A stretch of DNA of 48,857 bases from Saccoglossus kowalevskii (GCF_000003605.2 NW_003150758.1:283058-331914), one strand, 5' to 3'. Positions 35,750 to 47,733 are shown, counted from the stretch's first letter. The notes: a model not told the origin generated them from the letters alone. Numbers and translations are program-made.

Positions 35750-36639
35750 TAATATGGCCAAAAATAAAAACAGCTGTTATTCTGCCATCTTTGATTTGAT
35801 TATGAAACACACTGATATGTATGATGTATGTGCAAAATACGAATGAAAATGGTACATAAATTGTGGAAATATAGTAGTAAGGCCAAAAAGTCAGATGGCT
35901 GTCAATCGACCATCCTTGACCAGATTTTGAAACAAATTGTCATGAACATGCATCCTAACATGTATAAAGTACATGTACATGTATGTGCCAAATTTGAATG
36001 AAAACTGACAGAGCACGTCCAAGATACCACATAAAAAAAAAAACAAGATGCCTGCCAGTCGACCATCTTTCATCCAATTGTGAAATAAATCGTCATGAAC
36101 ATGTATCCTAACATTTATAATCTATGTACCAAGTTTGAATGACAACTGACAAAGCATGTCCAAATACCACATTTTCAAAAAACAAGATGGCCGTCAGTCG
36201 GCCATTTTGAATTGAATCGCTAAACCACTGCATGTGCATATGTCCCACCATAAGGTACTAGGCACATGCAAAGAAAGAACGAAATCGGCCCACAGGATTC
36301 TGAAATACGACTCTGGACAGACTGACACAGGGATGGACGGACACACAGACGGACGGACGGACAGACTCAGGAACTCATGGATGGTCGGGGACATGTATTC
36401 CAAATTGTATGATCTATGTACTAAATTTGAATGAAAACTGACAAAGCATGTCCAAAATACAACATTTTCGAAAAACAAGATGGCTGCCAGTCGGCCATTT
36501 TGAATTGAATCCCTAAACCACTGCATGTCCATATGTCCCACATATGTCCGGACGGACGCACGGACGAACGCACGGACAGACGCACAGACGTACGAACACA
36601 CGGTTATAAGTTTTCGGACTTCGTCCGAACAGGGACTAA
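35750..36639 (+). repeat. Dispersed repeat family copy with Helitron-like 3' terminus
   Basis: Three internal units each carry AAACAAGATG.C..CCAGTCG.CCAT (near 36043, 36180 and 36474) and a block around TTTGAATGA.AACTGACA.AGC. GGAC-type tetranucleotide runs lie at 36340-36364 and 36548-36590. The right end has a perfect 7-bp stem with a 3-base loop (TTCGGAC TTC GTCCGAA, 36613-36629), then six bases and CTAA (36636-36639) next to T. That is the arrangement at Helitron 3' ends. The left end (expected A|TC) is not defined, so the start is approximate. Minus-strand frames here are by-products. Confidence 0.7.
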
Positions 36640-37159
36640 TTAATTTCACGACCTGTAGGGCTCATACCACTAATTGAATTTCCATAGACGACAATGTTAA
36701 CATATGACGAGATTGCTATATGAAAATGATGAAGAAAGTTGAAAACATGGCTCAAACATGGGAAATCAACATGCCAGTAATCAACCATATGAAAAAAACT
36801 AACATGTTGGCCAGCTCAAACTCTTACAAATCTCAGGTAAACAAGACACACCTACTGTATTTGGATTGCACCAAGAGAAATCACTGAAAAAAAACCAAGA
36901 TTAGAACATCCAAATACACACAGAATAAACCCACAGGTACACAGCCGCTAAGTAGTCAACAAAAGATCACATGTTGGTCTCACCTTTGACCCAGGTGATT
37001 ACGCCCTCAAACAGGGAGCACCTGAGAAAAAAAATATTTAACAAGCCATGCATGGCACAGTCCCTGTTAGTTATCAAATTTATTTAACATATCTAGTTTT
37101 GTTTATAGTAATATAGCTGGAATATAACCATGACAGGAATATGATTTTTTAACATTAAA
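36640..37159. other. Spacer between two copies of the dispersed family
   Basis: No gene, RNA or element end recognised. Confidence 0.5.
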
Positions 37160-38395
37160 ATGATTGACATTTGTATCTGATCGTCAAACAAGTACATGTC
37201 CATAGTGAGAGATATTGCTCTGGAACAGCATTCAAAATCAGCCATTTTGAACACATGTATATATATAACATGATGTATAACGAATATATAAAATTTAAAT
37301 ATAATACATGTAAGTCAAAGCATTTAAGAGATATGGCTCTAGAAGCCCAATCATTAAAACAAAATGGCCGCTAGTCTGAAAAATAAAATGACGAGCATCA
37401 GGAACCCGTAATGTCTAATGTATGTACCAAGTTTGAACGAAGTCCATCCATAAATGCTTGATCTTTGATGATTTTTTAACACAAAAATGACCACCATTTG
37501 GCCATTTTGAATAGGATAGTCAAACCAATATATCTGTTTGTCTATGACATGATGTATAATGAATATTTAAAATTTGAAAATATTAGCAGTCAAAACAAGT
37601 CCGATCTGAAAAATAAATGATGTGCATCAGGAACCTGTAATGTGTAATATATGTACCAAGTTTGAAGGAAATCCATCCATAAATGCCAGAAATGCTTGAT
37701 ATTTGATGATTGTTTAGCACAAAAAAGGCCATTTGGCTATTTTGAATAGGATCGTCAAACCAGTATATCTGTCTACCTATGACATGATGTATAATGAATA
37801 TATAAAATTTGAACATAATCAGTGAAAGCAAGTCAGAGATATGACACGAAAACCACATTCATTAATACAAAATGGCCGCCAGTCGGCCATTTTGAATCTT
37901 ATCTGTAAAAACAAAATTATTTTCATCAAGGTCCCATAATGTCTAATGTATATGCCAAGTTTGAACAAAATCCATCTGTAAACAGCCGAGAAATGGTTGA
38001 TTTTTAGGATTTTTTAGCACAAAAATGGCCGCCATTTGGCCATCTTGAATCAGATCGTAAAACAAAATGAAGTGCATCAAGGTCCTATAATGTCTAATGT
38101 ATATACCAAGTTTGAACAAAATCCATCTGTAAACAGCCGAGAAATGCTTAATTTGATGATTTTTAGCATAAAAATGGCCGCCATTCGACCATCTTGAATC
38201 AGATCGTGAAACACTTTGACGTGCATATGTATAATATCATGAATGATGTATGTGTGTAGTTTGATTGTGATTGGTCCAGGCATTTCTAAGATACAGGCAC
38301 GCTCGCGCACACACACACACACACACACAAGCATGCACGCACGGACACACAGAGGTCAAAACATAAGTCCCCGTTTTCGGACTGTGTGTTCATGT
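37160..38395 (+). repeat. Dispersed repeat family, long copy with internal tandem units
   Basis: CATGATGTATAA.GAATAT recurs near 37270, 37548 and 37782. AATGT.TAAT.TATGT/ACCAAGTTTGAA recurs near 37410, 37639, 37937 and 38089. ATGGCCGCCA recurs near 37871, 38026 and 38174. Thus four or more units of about 150-280 bp lie in tandem. A (CA)n tract precedes the end, which is cut short: AAGTCCCCGTTTTCGGACT near 38363-38381 matches the start of the family terminus at 48437, but the closing GGGGACTAA is missing. Confidence 0.75.
38308..38329 (+). repeat. (CA)11 microsatellite
   Basis: Uninterrupted CA dinucleotides near the right end of the dispersed family copy, where other copies carry GGAC/CACG-type runs. 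Confidence 0.95.
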
Positions 38396-38912
38396 TTTTC
38401 GTTTCATGGAAATTTTAAAATGAGGCGGCGAGGAGTTTTTTTTTTTAATACTGAGCTAAAATGGAGGCAATTTGAGACAAGTGCGAGTACAAGCGCATTT
38501 AGGAATGCTTTAGAAGGGAAAAAAAACATCTGAGGCGCATAGTTCACAATAATGCGCGTGGAAACGAGAAACAGAGATATTTTTTTTCTCAGCCTAAATC
38601 AACATGGCACGGTTTCTTTACGAGAGAAGCTGGAAAGCCATACACAGTCAACTTGGCAGAAAGGGCATGGCTAGAAATCAGAATCCTTTTTTTTTTCAAT
38701 TTTACTTGAAGATGATTTATTATTTAATTTCATTTATTTTTTTTTTTTTTTACAAATGCCCATTTCAGGGCAACAGAAACTAAAAACATACATAAATGTG
38801 TAGGTGGGCATTTCCCAGGCACTTTATGGAGACGATGCTATTCGAATTCAGGTTGCTGGCTGCCTGCAAGTAAATACAGAAAGCCTGCATATATAATAGA
38901 TGACAATGGTTA

Positions 38913-39032
38913 GGGAATGACCATTTATTATTCTTAAGGGGGGAGGGTCGGGCAATTTAAAAAAAAAAATCAATGGACCTCCCCTTATTTTGTAAAAGAG
39001 GGTAGGGTGCCCCCCTTTAGGAAAAATGATAA

Positions 39033-39091
<59 letters not shown>

Positions 39092-40020
39092 TGTAATTTT
39101 ATTGTTTATTAATTTTATAAAAAGGGGGTTTCACTCTTTACAGCAAGTCTCAGTAGCGAATTTGCTAACTGCTTTGGTTTTGACTAAACGGTTGGCTTTC
39201 GAATGTCGCTGCTGCCGTCTTGCGGTCACGCCTACTTAAGGTGAATCTATGTAACAGTAGGGGAAGATCCACCCACTTTTGGAGCTAATCAGCGACGGTC
39301 TTACAGTTGGATGGCGATTTCGCTTTGAAACATACCAGGAAAAGTGTTCTATGCTCTACGTGTCCACACAAAAACAACGAATGAGGTTGATTATTTCAGC
39401 GGTTGGCTTAATGTTACCTCAACGGATCGTTTGACTGTGAGAGTTTGTTATTTTCTCCCTGATTTGTCGAAACTGTATCTCAACTTGTCTATTTAGTGTT
39501 CAAGATGGTTACCCTCATATAATAAATAATATGTATGTATTTATGTTCCTTACCATACAAAAACCCTCTGAAGGTTTTTTAGTAGTGTAATAATAAAGTT
39601 ATTATTATAATAAATATCGGTGGATTAATTGCATTTATAATATCGCGTCAGCTGACTGTGGCCATTTTCGGCTCAAATCATTCAGGGGAATCCAGACATT
39701 ATGTACCAGCCTGAGGATGCGTAAAAACATTCTATGTCCCCTAATGCAATATAGACTCGCCAAGAGTGGACACGATCACAAAACAGCACCAACGAGATCC
39801 GAAAGCCAACTGTTTAGTCAAGACCCAAGCAGTTAATAGCCAATTCGCTAGCGAGTTTGCAAATTGGCTGCCCCAATACTTCTGAGACTTGCTGTAAGAG
39901 AAAAATACCCCCCCCCCCTCCCCAGCCTTGATAAAAAGTCAATGGCCCTTCTTTGTGGCTTTGGAAAATATGCTGACCCACTCTGCCTCCCCCCCCCCAG
40001 AGTAATGAATGGTCATTCCC
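38913..40020. mobile_element. Inverted-repeat element with TTA target duplication, PIF/Harbinger-like
   Basis: TTA at 38910-38912 and 40021-40023 flank inverted ends GGGAATGACCATT (38913-38925) and AATGGTCATTCCC (40008-40020). The similarity continues inward imperfectly. It resumes strongly at 39138-39215 versus 39800-39895: TTACAGCAAGTCTCAG, TTGACTAAAC.GTTGGCTTTCG and their complements. Length is 1108 bp, with no transposase frame. A 3-bp TTA duplication and GGG-type termini fit PIF/Harbinger. The right arm holds C-runs and the left arm a long TA microsatellite. Confidence 0.75.
39036..39088. repeat. (TA)n microsatellite
   Basis: About 26 uninterrupted TA dinucleotides inside the left arm of the 38.9-40.0 kb element. 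Likely length-variable. Confidence 0.97.
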
Positions 40021-40463
40021 TTAGTTTATTTACAGTCACTGTTACATAACCAATGATTGACAAGAGTTTATTCACGAAGGACTTCTATTTTTTCTCTCCT
40101 CTGCCCTCGAATCTAACTTAGTTTCTAAAGCAATATCGACATCCGGTTTCTACTCAACTCACCTGGTGTTTACTTGCCCTTTTTAATTTACGAGGTATTT
40201 GAGCACCAGTAACATTTTGCAGGATTTGCATGTCCGTCAGCTGTCAGCTAATTGGTCCCCTAAGTTTGTGATAATTGGAAGGAAACACTTTCCAATCCGT
40301 CAGTATATAACGATTATTTATTGTGAAAGTAATATTAGTAATCACCATAGGTGTATATTTTTATTCAAATTATATTTTAAATAAATGCATATTGTCTTTG
40401 ATTACTGTCGTTTTCACGTAACTTTTTTGTTTTGTTTTTTGTTGTGTGGGCTAGAGAGTCGTT

Positions 40464-40588
40464 ATGGCGCATGCGCAATGGAATCTAAAATGGCGACCTA
40501 TGGGCAGGTGTCATGTTATTTGCGAAATTTTCTACATATTTACAGAAATTAACAACATTTTGTCATATATTTAAGCTGCTTATTTAAG
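40464..40588 (+). other. HERC1: Probable HERC1 5' leader exon (start uncertain)
   Basis: The right boundary is the GTAAGT at 40589; the leader intron would be 40589-41902, ending at TGCTACAG. The left limit given here is only the first upstream ATG. Two upstream frames lie inside: 40464-40574 (36 codons) and 40490-40552 (20 codons). Both close before the splice, so neither fuses to the main frame. If the start site lies upstream of 40464, both would affect translation. Confidence 0.5.
40466..40497 (+). promoter_or_regulatory. HERC1: HERC1 core promoter motifs: NRF1-type and YY1-type
   Basis: GGCGCATGCGCA (40466-40477) matches the NRF1 palindrome at 11 of 12 positions. AAAATGGCGAC (40487-40497) matches the YY1 start-site element. 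They lie within about 120 bases of a strong donor (AAG|GTAAGT at 40588/40589) that can splice to the acceptor just before the HERC1 start codon. No TATA box is placed. The transcription start is inferred to be close to these motifs; I cannot fix it. Confidence 0.55.
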
Positions 40589-41910
40589 GTAAGTGGAGCT
40601 GTCGAATGTTTGGCTTGCGAGGATAGCAGCGTGACCGAAATAACGGACATATAATCTAAAAGTATTATCGACGCGAACGCTGCAAAATATGCATCGGTAT
40701 CGGTCGTTCACTTGTGTTTGTTGTGTTCATTTTTATATTATTCTGGGCGATGGTCATGTCTGTTCATCAGCTGTGTATCTGCATGAGTATGGTAGGGCGG
40801 TAAATCACATCGAGATCGCATAGGTTGGATTCCTAGTTAGATAAACAATGACTGCGTTAAAACCGGTTTATATTTAGCACGACCTGTTAAATGTATTTTG
40901 CAGAATAATTTAGCAGCAAACCATTAATTGAACGTTTGTCCTGTTGTGGTATTGAATTATACCAGTTATGAAATACTGCGTTATGGTTTTAGTGGCTTAA
41001 TTTGTTATTGTCGAATCGAACCAATACTGTATTGATTTGTTGTCATGGTTTGCGTGCAATCGGTAGTACAATAATACTGAACTACGGACAAAGACTTTAT
41101 TGTTGTAAGCACATCTACTGCTACAGTGACAACTTGACATTAATAAGATAAGATAATATGCGCAATATGTATCGCCTTTGGTGACGGTGGTTCACCTTAC
41201 ACTGGCAAATACTAGTATAATCTTTGAAAGGGTGAAATATTATCTATGATTCTGTTATGTGAAATCCAATACTATTCTTGGTCTAGTGTTTTAAGCCCAA
41301 CCTTGAAAATGAGTGACGATTTAACACCTTTGAGAGACAGCTGCATGCTCAAGGACAACTTTGAAACTTTAACACAGTGTACATGTACACTGTATGACAC
41401 CATGGAGCTAAAAAAAGAATGACACCAAGGTTGTCTGAATAGTAATGCTACAGATAATACATCAACAAGCGAGTGCAGATAAGCAACTACTGATTAGGTT
41501 ACTTAAAAACTGAACTGATGTAATTTTTGAACATTGCATCACTTGAAATGCAGGTGTCAAAGAGTTAAATGTTCACACGAATTGAGGCATGCAATTTTTG
41601 ATGCAAGTGCTTTACGTTTGTCAAGTTTGACAAAACTGATATCACCTGGTCGTGAATTGAAGATCCTATACATTTCAGTTATGTTCACTATGCAGCTTTT
41701 CAAAATCATAATATTAATTTTTTCTGTACATCCATGGCTTTTAGTGCATTCCATCTCATTTGTATCCATGATCATCAATTCTTGAATACAGTTGACTGAA
41801 AGTTATTATACAGCCAAGAGAATTTTTAGATTTGATTGGATTTATTAACATCTTCATTGCATTAATATTAATATATAATATTATTTTATATATGTGCTAC
41901 AGCTATCAAG

Positions 41911-42837
41911 ATGGCTGTAAATCCTCCTGTGAAACTGAAATGGTTGGAGCATCTGAATGCTTCTTGGATCTCAGAAGATGCAGAGACAATAGCAAGTCGT
42001 GAAGGAGTCATCACACTGTATGATAGACTGTTGATCAATAAAGAGGTTCTTGCTTTACCAAGACAAGCACTCCATCTGAAAGGACCACAGTTGCCTGATT
42101 TTGAAAGAGAAATACTAACACAGGAAGAACAAGAACACTATTTAGATTCTTTGTTGAATAGTCAGTTGATGCTCGCTAGGTCAGTCTGCTCGGAGTCACC
42201 ATTCGCTTCAACTCTGCGGAAAAGGCTTGTAGTATTACAGAGAATATTTTATGCTATTTCCAATAAATTTCATGATAAAGAAAAAGTGCAACAACAACAG
42301 CAAGCGCAAGAAGGACAGTCAAATGTAGTGGATGATAAAGGTAGCTCGTTGAAATCTAGATCTGGAACAGAGGCTTTGATAGAAATGGGAGTTAGAACTG
42401 GCCTAACTTTGTTGTTCTCACTACTGCGTCAAAGTTGGATTGCTCCAGGACCAAGTGGAAACATCCACTTGTGCAATGATGTTCTGCTTACAGCTACAGA
42501 GGTAGTCAGTTCATTACCACCACTTTCATTGGCAAATGAGAGTAAAATCCCACCAATGGGATTAGAATGTCTGAAACAAGTCACAGGATTTCTTAAAAGT
42601 GCCACCATGCCTACATCTGGGGCTGATATAATGGGGAAGAGACTCGCTTCTGAACTGCTTCTAGGGATTTCTGTTCAGAGAGGTTCGTTACAATATTTGC
42701 TGGACTGGGTTGAAATGGCATTAGGTGCATCAGCTGCTGCATGTGGAGCTGCTACTACAGAGAATGTTCTGAATAAACCTGGTATGATCTCTTCTGAATT
42801 CTATAGCATTGCATTACAGCAGATGAAGAAGGCAGAT
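41911..42837 (+). CDS. HERC1: HERC1, coding exon 1 (residues 1-309)
   Basis: HERC1 is a giant cytosolic HECT-type ubiquitin ligase with two RCC1-like domains, a SPRY domain and WD repeats (about 4,860 residues in human). This exon encodes the conserved N-terminal region. Residues such as PPVKLKWLEHLN near the start, LKGPQLPDFERE, LIEMGVRTGL, SSLPPLSLANESKIPPMGL and RLASELLLG are family hallmarks. The start is the first ATG after the acceptor TGCTACAG (exon from 41903), in a good context (AAGATGG). The exon ends before GTAAGTAT at 42838 in phase 0; open frame past that point is intron. A Gln-rich stretch (about residues 127-133) marks a variable loop. Confidence 0.96.
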
Positions 42838-42936
42838 GTAAGTATACCCGTTTCAATGTATAAGCACCAAATTGCATGTTTATTTATCAGTGTAAAACAT
42901 TACTGTGACAGTAACCATGTTTGAATTGGTTGGCAT

Positions 42937-43315
42937 TTAAAGGCCCAATTTACTTGCCCTGGGCAAGTGTGAATTGGAGGTGTGGCTATGCTAATGAGTG
43001 TTGTTAATCACTTGTATAGCCTATGACGCATCCTGTTTCAGCGGTCCAACATCATGTGACTTTGATTGACAGTAGTTAGTTATTCAAGATTAGTAGCGCA
43101 TCCCTTTCCTTGGTTCGTGTTTTTGACTTTTATCCGCCAAAATCTCAGCTCGTACATAGTCACATGCATCCACTTTGGCACGACATAATCGACCTGTAAG
43201 TTCGAGAAAACGCGTTTTTACGGGAGCTTGGCTGGAGTTGTTCACTACAATGTGACAAGCAAGGAATTAATTCCTATTGTTTATGAGCGTATTCATAGTA
43301 TACCTGGGCCTTTAA
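42937..43315. mobile_element. TTAA-flanked MITE in a HERC1 intron
   Basis: TTAA at 42937-42940 and 43312-43315 enclose a 371-bp non-coding element with short inverted ends AGGCCCA and TGGGCCT (right one offset by about a base pair in the inner part). The ends differ from the AGCG-type family at 13 and 19 kb, so this is a separate family using the same target. It lies in the intron between coding exons 1 and 2. Confidence 0.75.
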
Positions 43316-43667
43316 TTATTCGGTCATAAAGTAGTAAAGCTGCTTGGTGATAAAAATTATAAATATATACATTTATTAGAAAATGTATCCTTCAAAGATA
43401 CATGTAGGTTGGGTAATATTTCTCTTCTTAGATTTGTTTAGAGGTTCGATTTACTGTACAGAACTTGCTTCTCATCAACATGAGCACTTTTTGTACTGGA
43501 CACGAAAAATGTGCCATGTACAGTTGTATGTATTCGCCACAGTTGTTGTGTCAAATATAATTAGGTATCTTATTCGCTCTATTGGAAGCACATCACTAAT
43601 AGAAGTGCATAAAAACCAAAAAATATCATTGATATTAATTAAAATATTGCTTATTTATTTTTTTGAC

Positions 43668-43802
43668 TACTGTAATATACTTTGAAGCTGAAAAATATAA
43701 GAAAAAAGGTATATTCGCTGGATTTTTGTTCTCACTAAATCATTCCTTCAGCGAAAATAGCGAAAAAATTAATACCAAGTGAAAATAAAGTATTTTACAA
43801 TA
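43668..43802. mobile_element. TA-flanked MITE in a HERC1 intron, related to 25176-25352
   Basis: Left end TACTGTAATATACTTTG and, on the other strand, right end TATTGTAAAATACTTTATTT. The right arm continues with TTTTCACTTGG and TTTCGCT blocks, parallel to the TTTTCACTGGG and TTTCGCTGA of the 25-kb element. Diverged copy with no coding capacity. Confidence 0.6.
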
Positions 43803-44294
43803 TACATTCAGCCCTGTAATTAATTTATGTAAGCGCATGTGTTACTAGTAGAGCAAATACAGTATTTGTTCACATCAAGTTTGTAACATTCTATACATTG
43901 TCTGGCACTTCTACCTACATGAGGTTTAGTATTTTGGGTTTTATTGTGTTACATCACTTGCATGCATGGCATTCATGAAGTTCCACTAACTGTAAATGAG
44001 GCTGTGTTGATGTACCAGTAGTTTATACAGAACAGGCTTTATGCATTACCTCTAAAGATCACACATCCTTGTACAGTATTGAAGGGCATCATCTTAATAT
44101 TTGTGATTTGTTTTGTGATTCAATGACATCAGGTTACACATTGTTGGGGAAATAGTGGATGTACATTTACCTTTTTTGCAGCTTGTGCATATTAAGGTAT
44201 TCAGTTACTGTGTTCTTTGGTACATTATACTACCTACTGTCTTAATGAATAGATATATTAACTGATATTGTATGTAAAATTATTTGATCTACAG

Positions 44295-44390
44295 GGATCA
44301 TGTAGTGATAGAAACTCTGCATTGGCTGAGATTACATCATGTGATGGACTCTCACCTTTATACCAAGCTGCCATGTGTCTCATTGAAGAG
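44295..44390 (+). CDS. HERC1: HERC1, coding exon 2 (residues 310-341)
   Basis: A 96-bp exon between ATCTACAG and GTAAGC, phase 0 on both sides. It encodes a variable Ser-rich start followed by DGLSPLYQAAMCLIEE, which corresponds to the conserved helix (DGLCSLYEAALCLFEE in human HERC1) just ahead of the first RCC1-like domain. No alternative frame is open. Confidence 0.93.
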
Positions 44391-44771
44391 GTAAGCAAAC
44401 TTTAAATATTACTGTGCATACTAGAAATGTTTTCAATTCAATAAATTGGGAATTTTCATCAAAAGTTCATTCCACTGTTAATTATTACTGTTTAAAGAAC
44501 CCATAGTGAATTTTCACTACAACAAAATGTTGTGATTTTCCAGTCTTGAGTAATTCAAAAATACATTTCTCATGAGAATTTAAAGCATCATTTTCTATGT
44601 AGTACTATAAATTTATGCTTTTGTGATGCTCAGTTCCATTTTATGTAATTTGTGACTATTTGTGTGTCAATGGAATGAATCAAAAACATAATTTAAGCTG
44701 GATCCATAAAACACAATAGTTATTATGTTATTTATGTATTTAATCATTTAATTATCATCATTTTTGTTCAG

Positions 44772-44975
44772 GTGTGTAAATTAGCATCTGAGTATGCAAA
44801 GACATGCATCTCCCCTGATGAGAATAAGAATTGCAGTAAAGAAAACAGTAATATAGTTTCTGAGAATTGCGAAGTGTTTGTCTGGGGGAGTAACAGTAGT
44901 CATCAACTTGCTGAAGGAAGTCAGGAGAAGATATTACAACCTAAAATGGCACCTTCCTTTTCTAATGCTGTTGTG
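44772..44975 (+). CDS. HERC1: HERC1, coding exon 3 (residues 342-409; start of the first RCC1-like domain)
   Basis: A 204-bp exon between TTGTTCAG and GTGAGT, phase 0. After a helical VCKLASEYAKTC and a variable loop, CEVFVWGSNSSHQL (about residues 375-388) is the first RCC1 blade strand and QEKILQPKMAPSFS follows. In human HERC1 the first RCC1-like domain binds ARF and Rab GTPases and has been reported to stimulate nucleotide exchange. This exon carries its first strand. Confidence 0.95.
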
Positions 44976-45113
44976 GTGAGTAATTCATTACAATGTATAG
45001 TGTTCTACCCAGAATAACGTGCATAATAATATGATATGTTGATTGTTGCTGTTATGTGCATAGTTAAGACTCTAATCTAGTGCGCTCTGAGGAAAACCCT
45101 GTATATAAGTCTT

Positions 45114-46169
45114 GTAACACAGGGATCTCGTCACGCTGGTCGACCCCGACCGACACTCAAAATTAGCGACCACCACGGAAATGCTTCCGACCAGGACTAT
45201 TGTCCGATTGTTATTATTATTATTTACCGACCGACACGCATCCTGTCAGTCGTGGATTATAATTTGTAAACAATTGACCTCGTCGCACGATACATAGCGG
45301 CTAGTCAATTTTGTGAAATTAGCACCTCTTTGTTTGTTTGTAAGTAAATAATTTCTGTGATAGACAGTCTTTAGATTGAAAGCTAAAGTTCTTTCAAAAT
45401 CAATTCCACCTCGATATAACATGGTCAAAGCGGAGTTCACGATCAGTTTACGCTATTCAAGAAAAAAAAGCATGTTTATTGCGTGATTTGGTAAAAAACA
45501 TTTGAACTGTTATCATTGCGAATCATGTAAAAACTTTTCGTTCAAGACCTATTTAACCTTTTAAAAATTGCTAATCACCCTTTTTGAAAACCATCATGCA
45601 GTTTTCAACTGAAATCGATGCCAACACATCGTGCTACCACTTCGTTTTACTTCCGCAATGTAATTTTTATGATCACTACCATTCGGAAAACTTCGGATTC
45701 TACCGGCATTACCATGTGGCATTCTGATTGGTTAATGGCATTTTTGACCCATTGGGTGAAAGGACACATGCCGGTCAACTAATGCATCATGGCGGGTCTG
45801 TGTATTTTACCGAAGCGATCGAGTGTTCAAATAATTACGTGGTTTTTTTTTTTGAAGGAGAATGTTTTTGGAGTAAATTCCTGGCTGAAGCGTTTCAAAT
45901 GCGTTTTATTTAATTTTTTAAAATAGACATTAATTTTGCAACAATAATTTATTTGTTTCTGTTTTTAGTCTGCAGCATTCGCATTTCGAATATATTTTAT
46001 TTTTAAATTCAAACTCCTCTAAATTGTGAAACATAATGTCTTAATTCAAAAAAAATATTTGCCCTGCGACCAAACTCAATAATATTCATTGCTAATTAAT
46101 ATTCATATAGCTCGTTAATATTCATGACCGACCGGCACTCACGTTGGGCTAGCGAGATCCTTGGTAACA
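45114..46169. mobile_element. Inverted-repeat element with GTAACA target duplication in a HERC1 intron (hAT-like?)
   Basis: GTAACA at 45114-45119 and 46164-46169 directly flank ends CAGGGATCTCG (from 45120) and, on the other strand, CAAGGATCTCG (from 46163). Length is 1044 bp. GACCGAC and CACTCA blocks follow at both ends. CAGGG-type termini are typical of hAT elements, which normally duplicate 8 bp; only 6 bp match here, so decay or another superfamily is possible. No transposase frame is seen; the 64-codon minus frame at 45246-45440 is unsupported. Confidence 0.65.
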
Positions 46170-46772
46170 GTATAATGGCATGATGTAGCATATGCCATGT
46201 CTTTTCAACGTTGGTAACAAGTATCATGGTCAAATTGTGGTTTGTTTCCCTTAGGAAAAACAGTGATAAAACAGTGTTTCACTAGGGCTAAAATAGTCGT
46301 GATGGCTAACGTTGTTTTTCTTAGCCAATAGGAACTTGTTTTACCACAGACAGCGCAAAATTGCATTTCGACCGTTCATAATTTTTCAGATTCATGTACC
46401 AAAATTTGATAACTTGTCATGCTTTTGTGTTTCAAAAAAACAAACATAATAATTTTTCATTTTTATTTAATATCTTGAATGCCCACAAATGACCTTAAAG
46501 CAAAATGTTTATTTTTGTTTTTCTGTTGGTGATTGCATGATGTCTTTAAATGTCATCACCGTTTTTTTAAGAATAATTCATGGTTTGTAAATTGTCTTGA
46601 CTTAACTTCCGTGTATGATATGTAAGCAAGTATTTTCTACTTTATTCTTGAAAACTGTTTTTAACACATTGACAGCCATAGGATTATTTGTTGCCCATAA
46701 CGAATAGAGTAGAATTTGTGTGGCCTCCAGTGTGTTAGTCTAACTGGTGTGACTGTTTTTTTTTTTTTGCAG

Positions 46773-46940
46773 ATTGAGTCTGGTCAGTATTGTACATTTG
46801 TCATTTCACCTGATGGATCAGTAAGAGCTTGTGGAAAAGGAAGTTATGGACGTCTTGGCCTTGGAGATTCAAATAATCAACCACAACTTAAAAAAATCAA
46901 TTTTGAAACACACGTCATACGGAAAACCTCTTCATCTAAG
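46773..46940 (+). CDS. HERC1: HERC1, coding exon 4 (residues 410-465; RCC1 repeat)
   Basis: A 168-bp exon after a long T-tract and GCAG, ending before GTATGT, phase 0. It encodes GQYCTFVISPDGSVRACGKG and SYGRLGLGDSNNQ, a classic RCC1 repeat with the GxGxxGRLG turn, almost the same as human HERC1 at this place. The frame staying open past 46940 is intron. Confidence 0.95.
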
Positions 46941-47733
46941 GTATGTTGTATTGTTATATATGTATATAATCCCATGATATTTTCTCTTAGGTTGACACCA
47001 GCAGACAAGATTGAGATTATATATTTGAGTGTTGACAGTGGAATTATTGCTGAAAAAACACTGAATACAAATATATCATTTTGCAAGCCTTTTATGCTAA
47101 TTATTTTGACGGCAAGGTGTTTCGCATTGCTTGTGGGTCACAATACAGGTTTTATCTGTATTAGATTTTTGAAAAACATTCATAATTTTCTTGTTACATA
47201 TTGTGTGCGATATACATGTACACTACCATGGGAATATCTATTTCTATAGGCAGTGGGATGCTGTTTTAGATATGGATCTGACATTGTTTTTTGCCCTACT
47301 TTGACTACTACGGCTTACATTACCTTGACTGAATTCCACATATGCTTGTGCTCAACTGCTTCGGTTAATGCCGATGTAGCTCAGATTGTCATAACTCTAT
47401 TGTGACAGAAAGAGTGTCACACATTCCGGAGAGGTAGTTCCAAATATGAAAAATTCTTTCTGTATTAAAATGCACTATACCGGTATCTACCATCATCATC
47501 ATTTGCACTTACAATTTGTACATTAAAAAGGTCATGATAACAGTCAAATTCAGTGTTATTGTTGTCTATTAAAAAAAAACACATTCACAAACTCCAAAGT
47601 AAAGTAAATATCCATTTATATTAAGTAAGTAATTATTGATACACAAACAATACTACATTATTTTTGCTATCAGCAGCAAAGATGAAACTGCTATAAATGC
47701 TCTTATAAATGTACATGTATAAATTGCTTGCAG

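Noticed and set aside
36194-36649. 151-codon minus-strand frame with Val/Arg and Ser/Cys repeats
   Set aside because: It is the complement of the dispersed repeat family and its GGAC tetranucleotide runs, not a gene.
38605-38690. Short plus-strand frame starting MARFLYERSWKAIHSQ
   Set aside because: It reads like protein but runs into a T-rich tract after about 28 codons, with no donor site and no recognised family.
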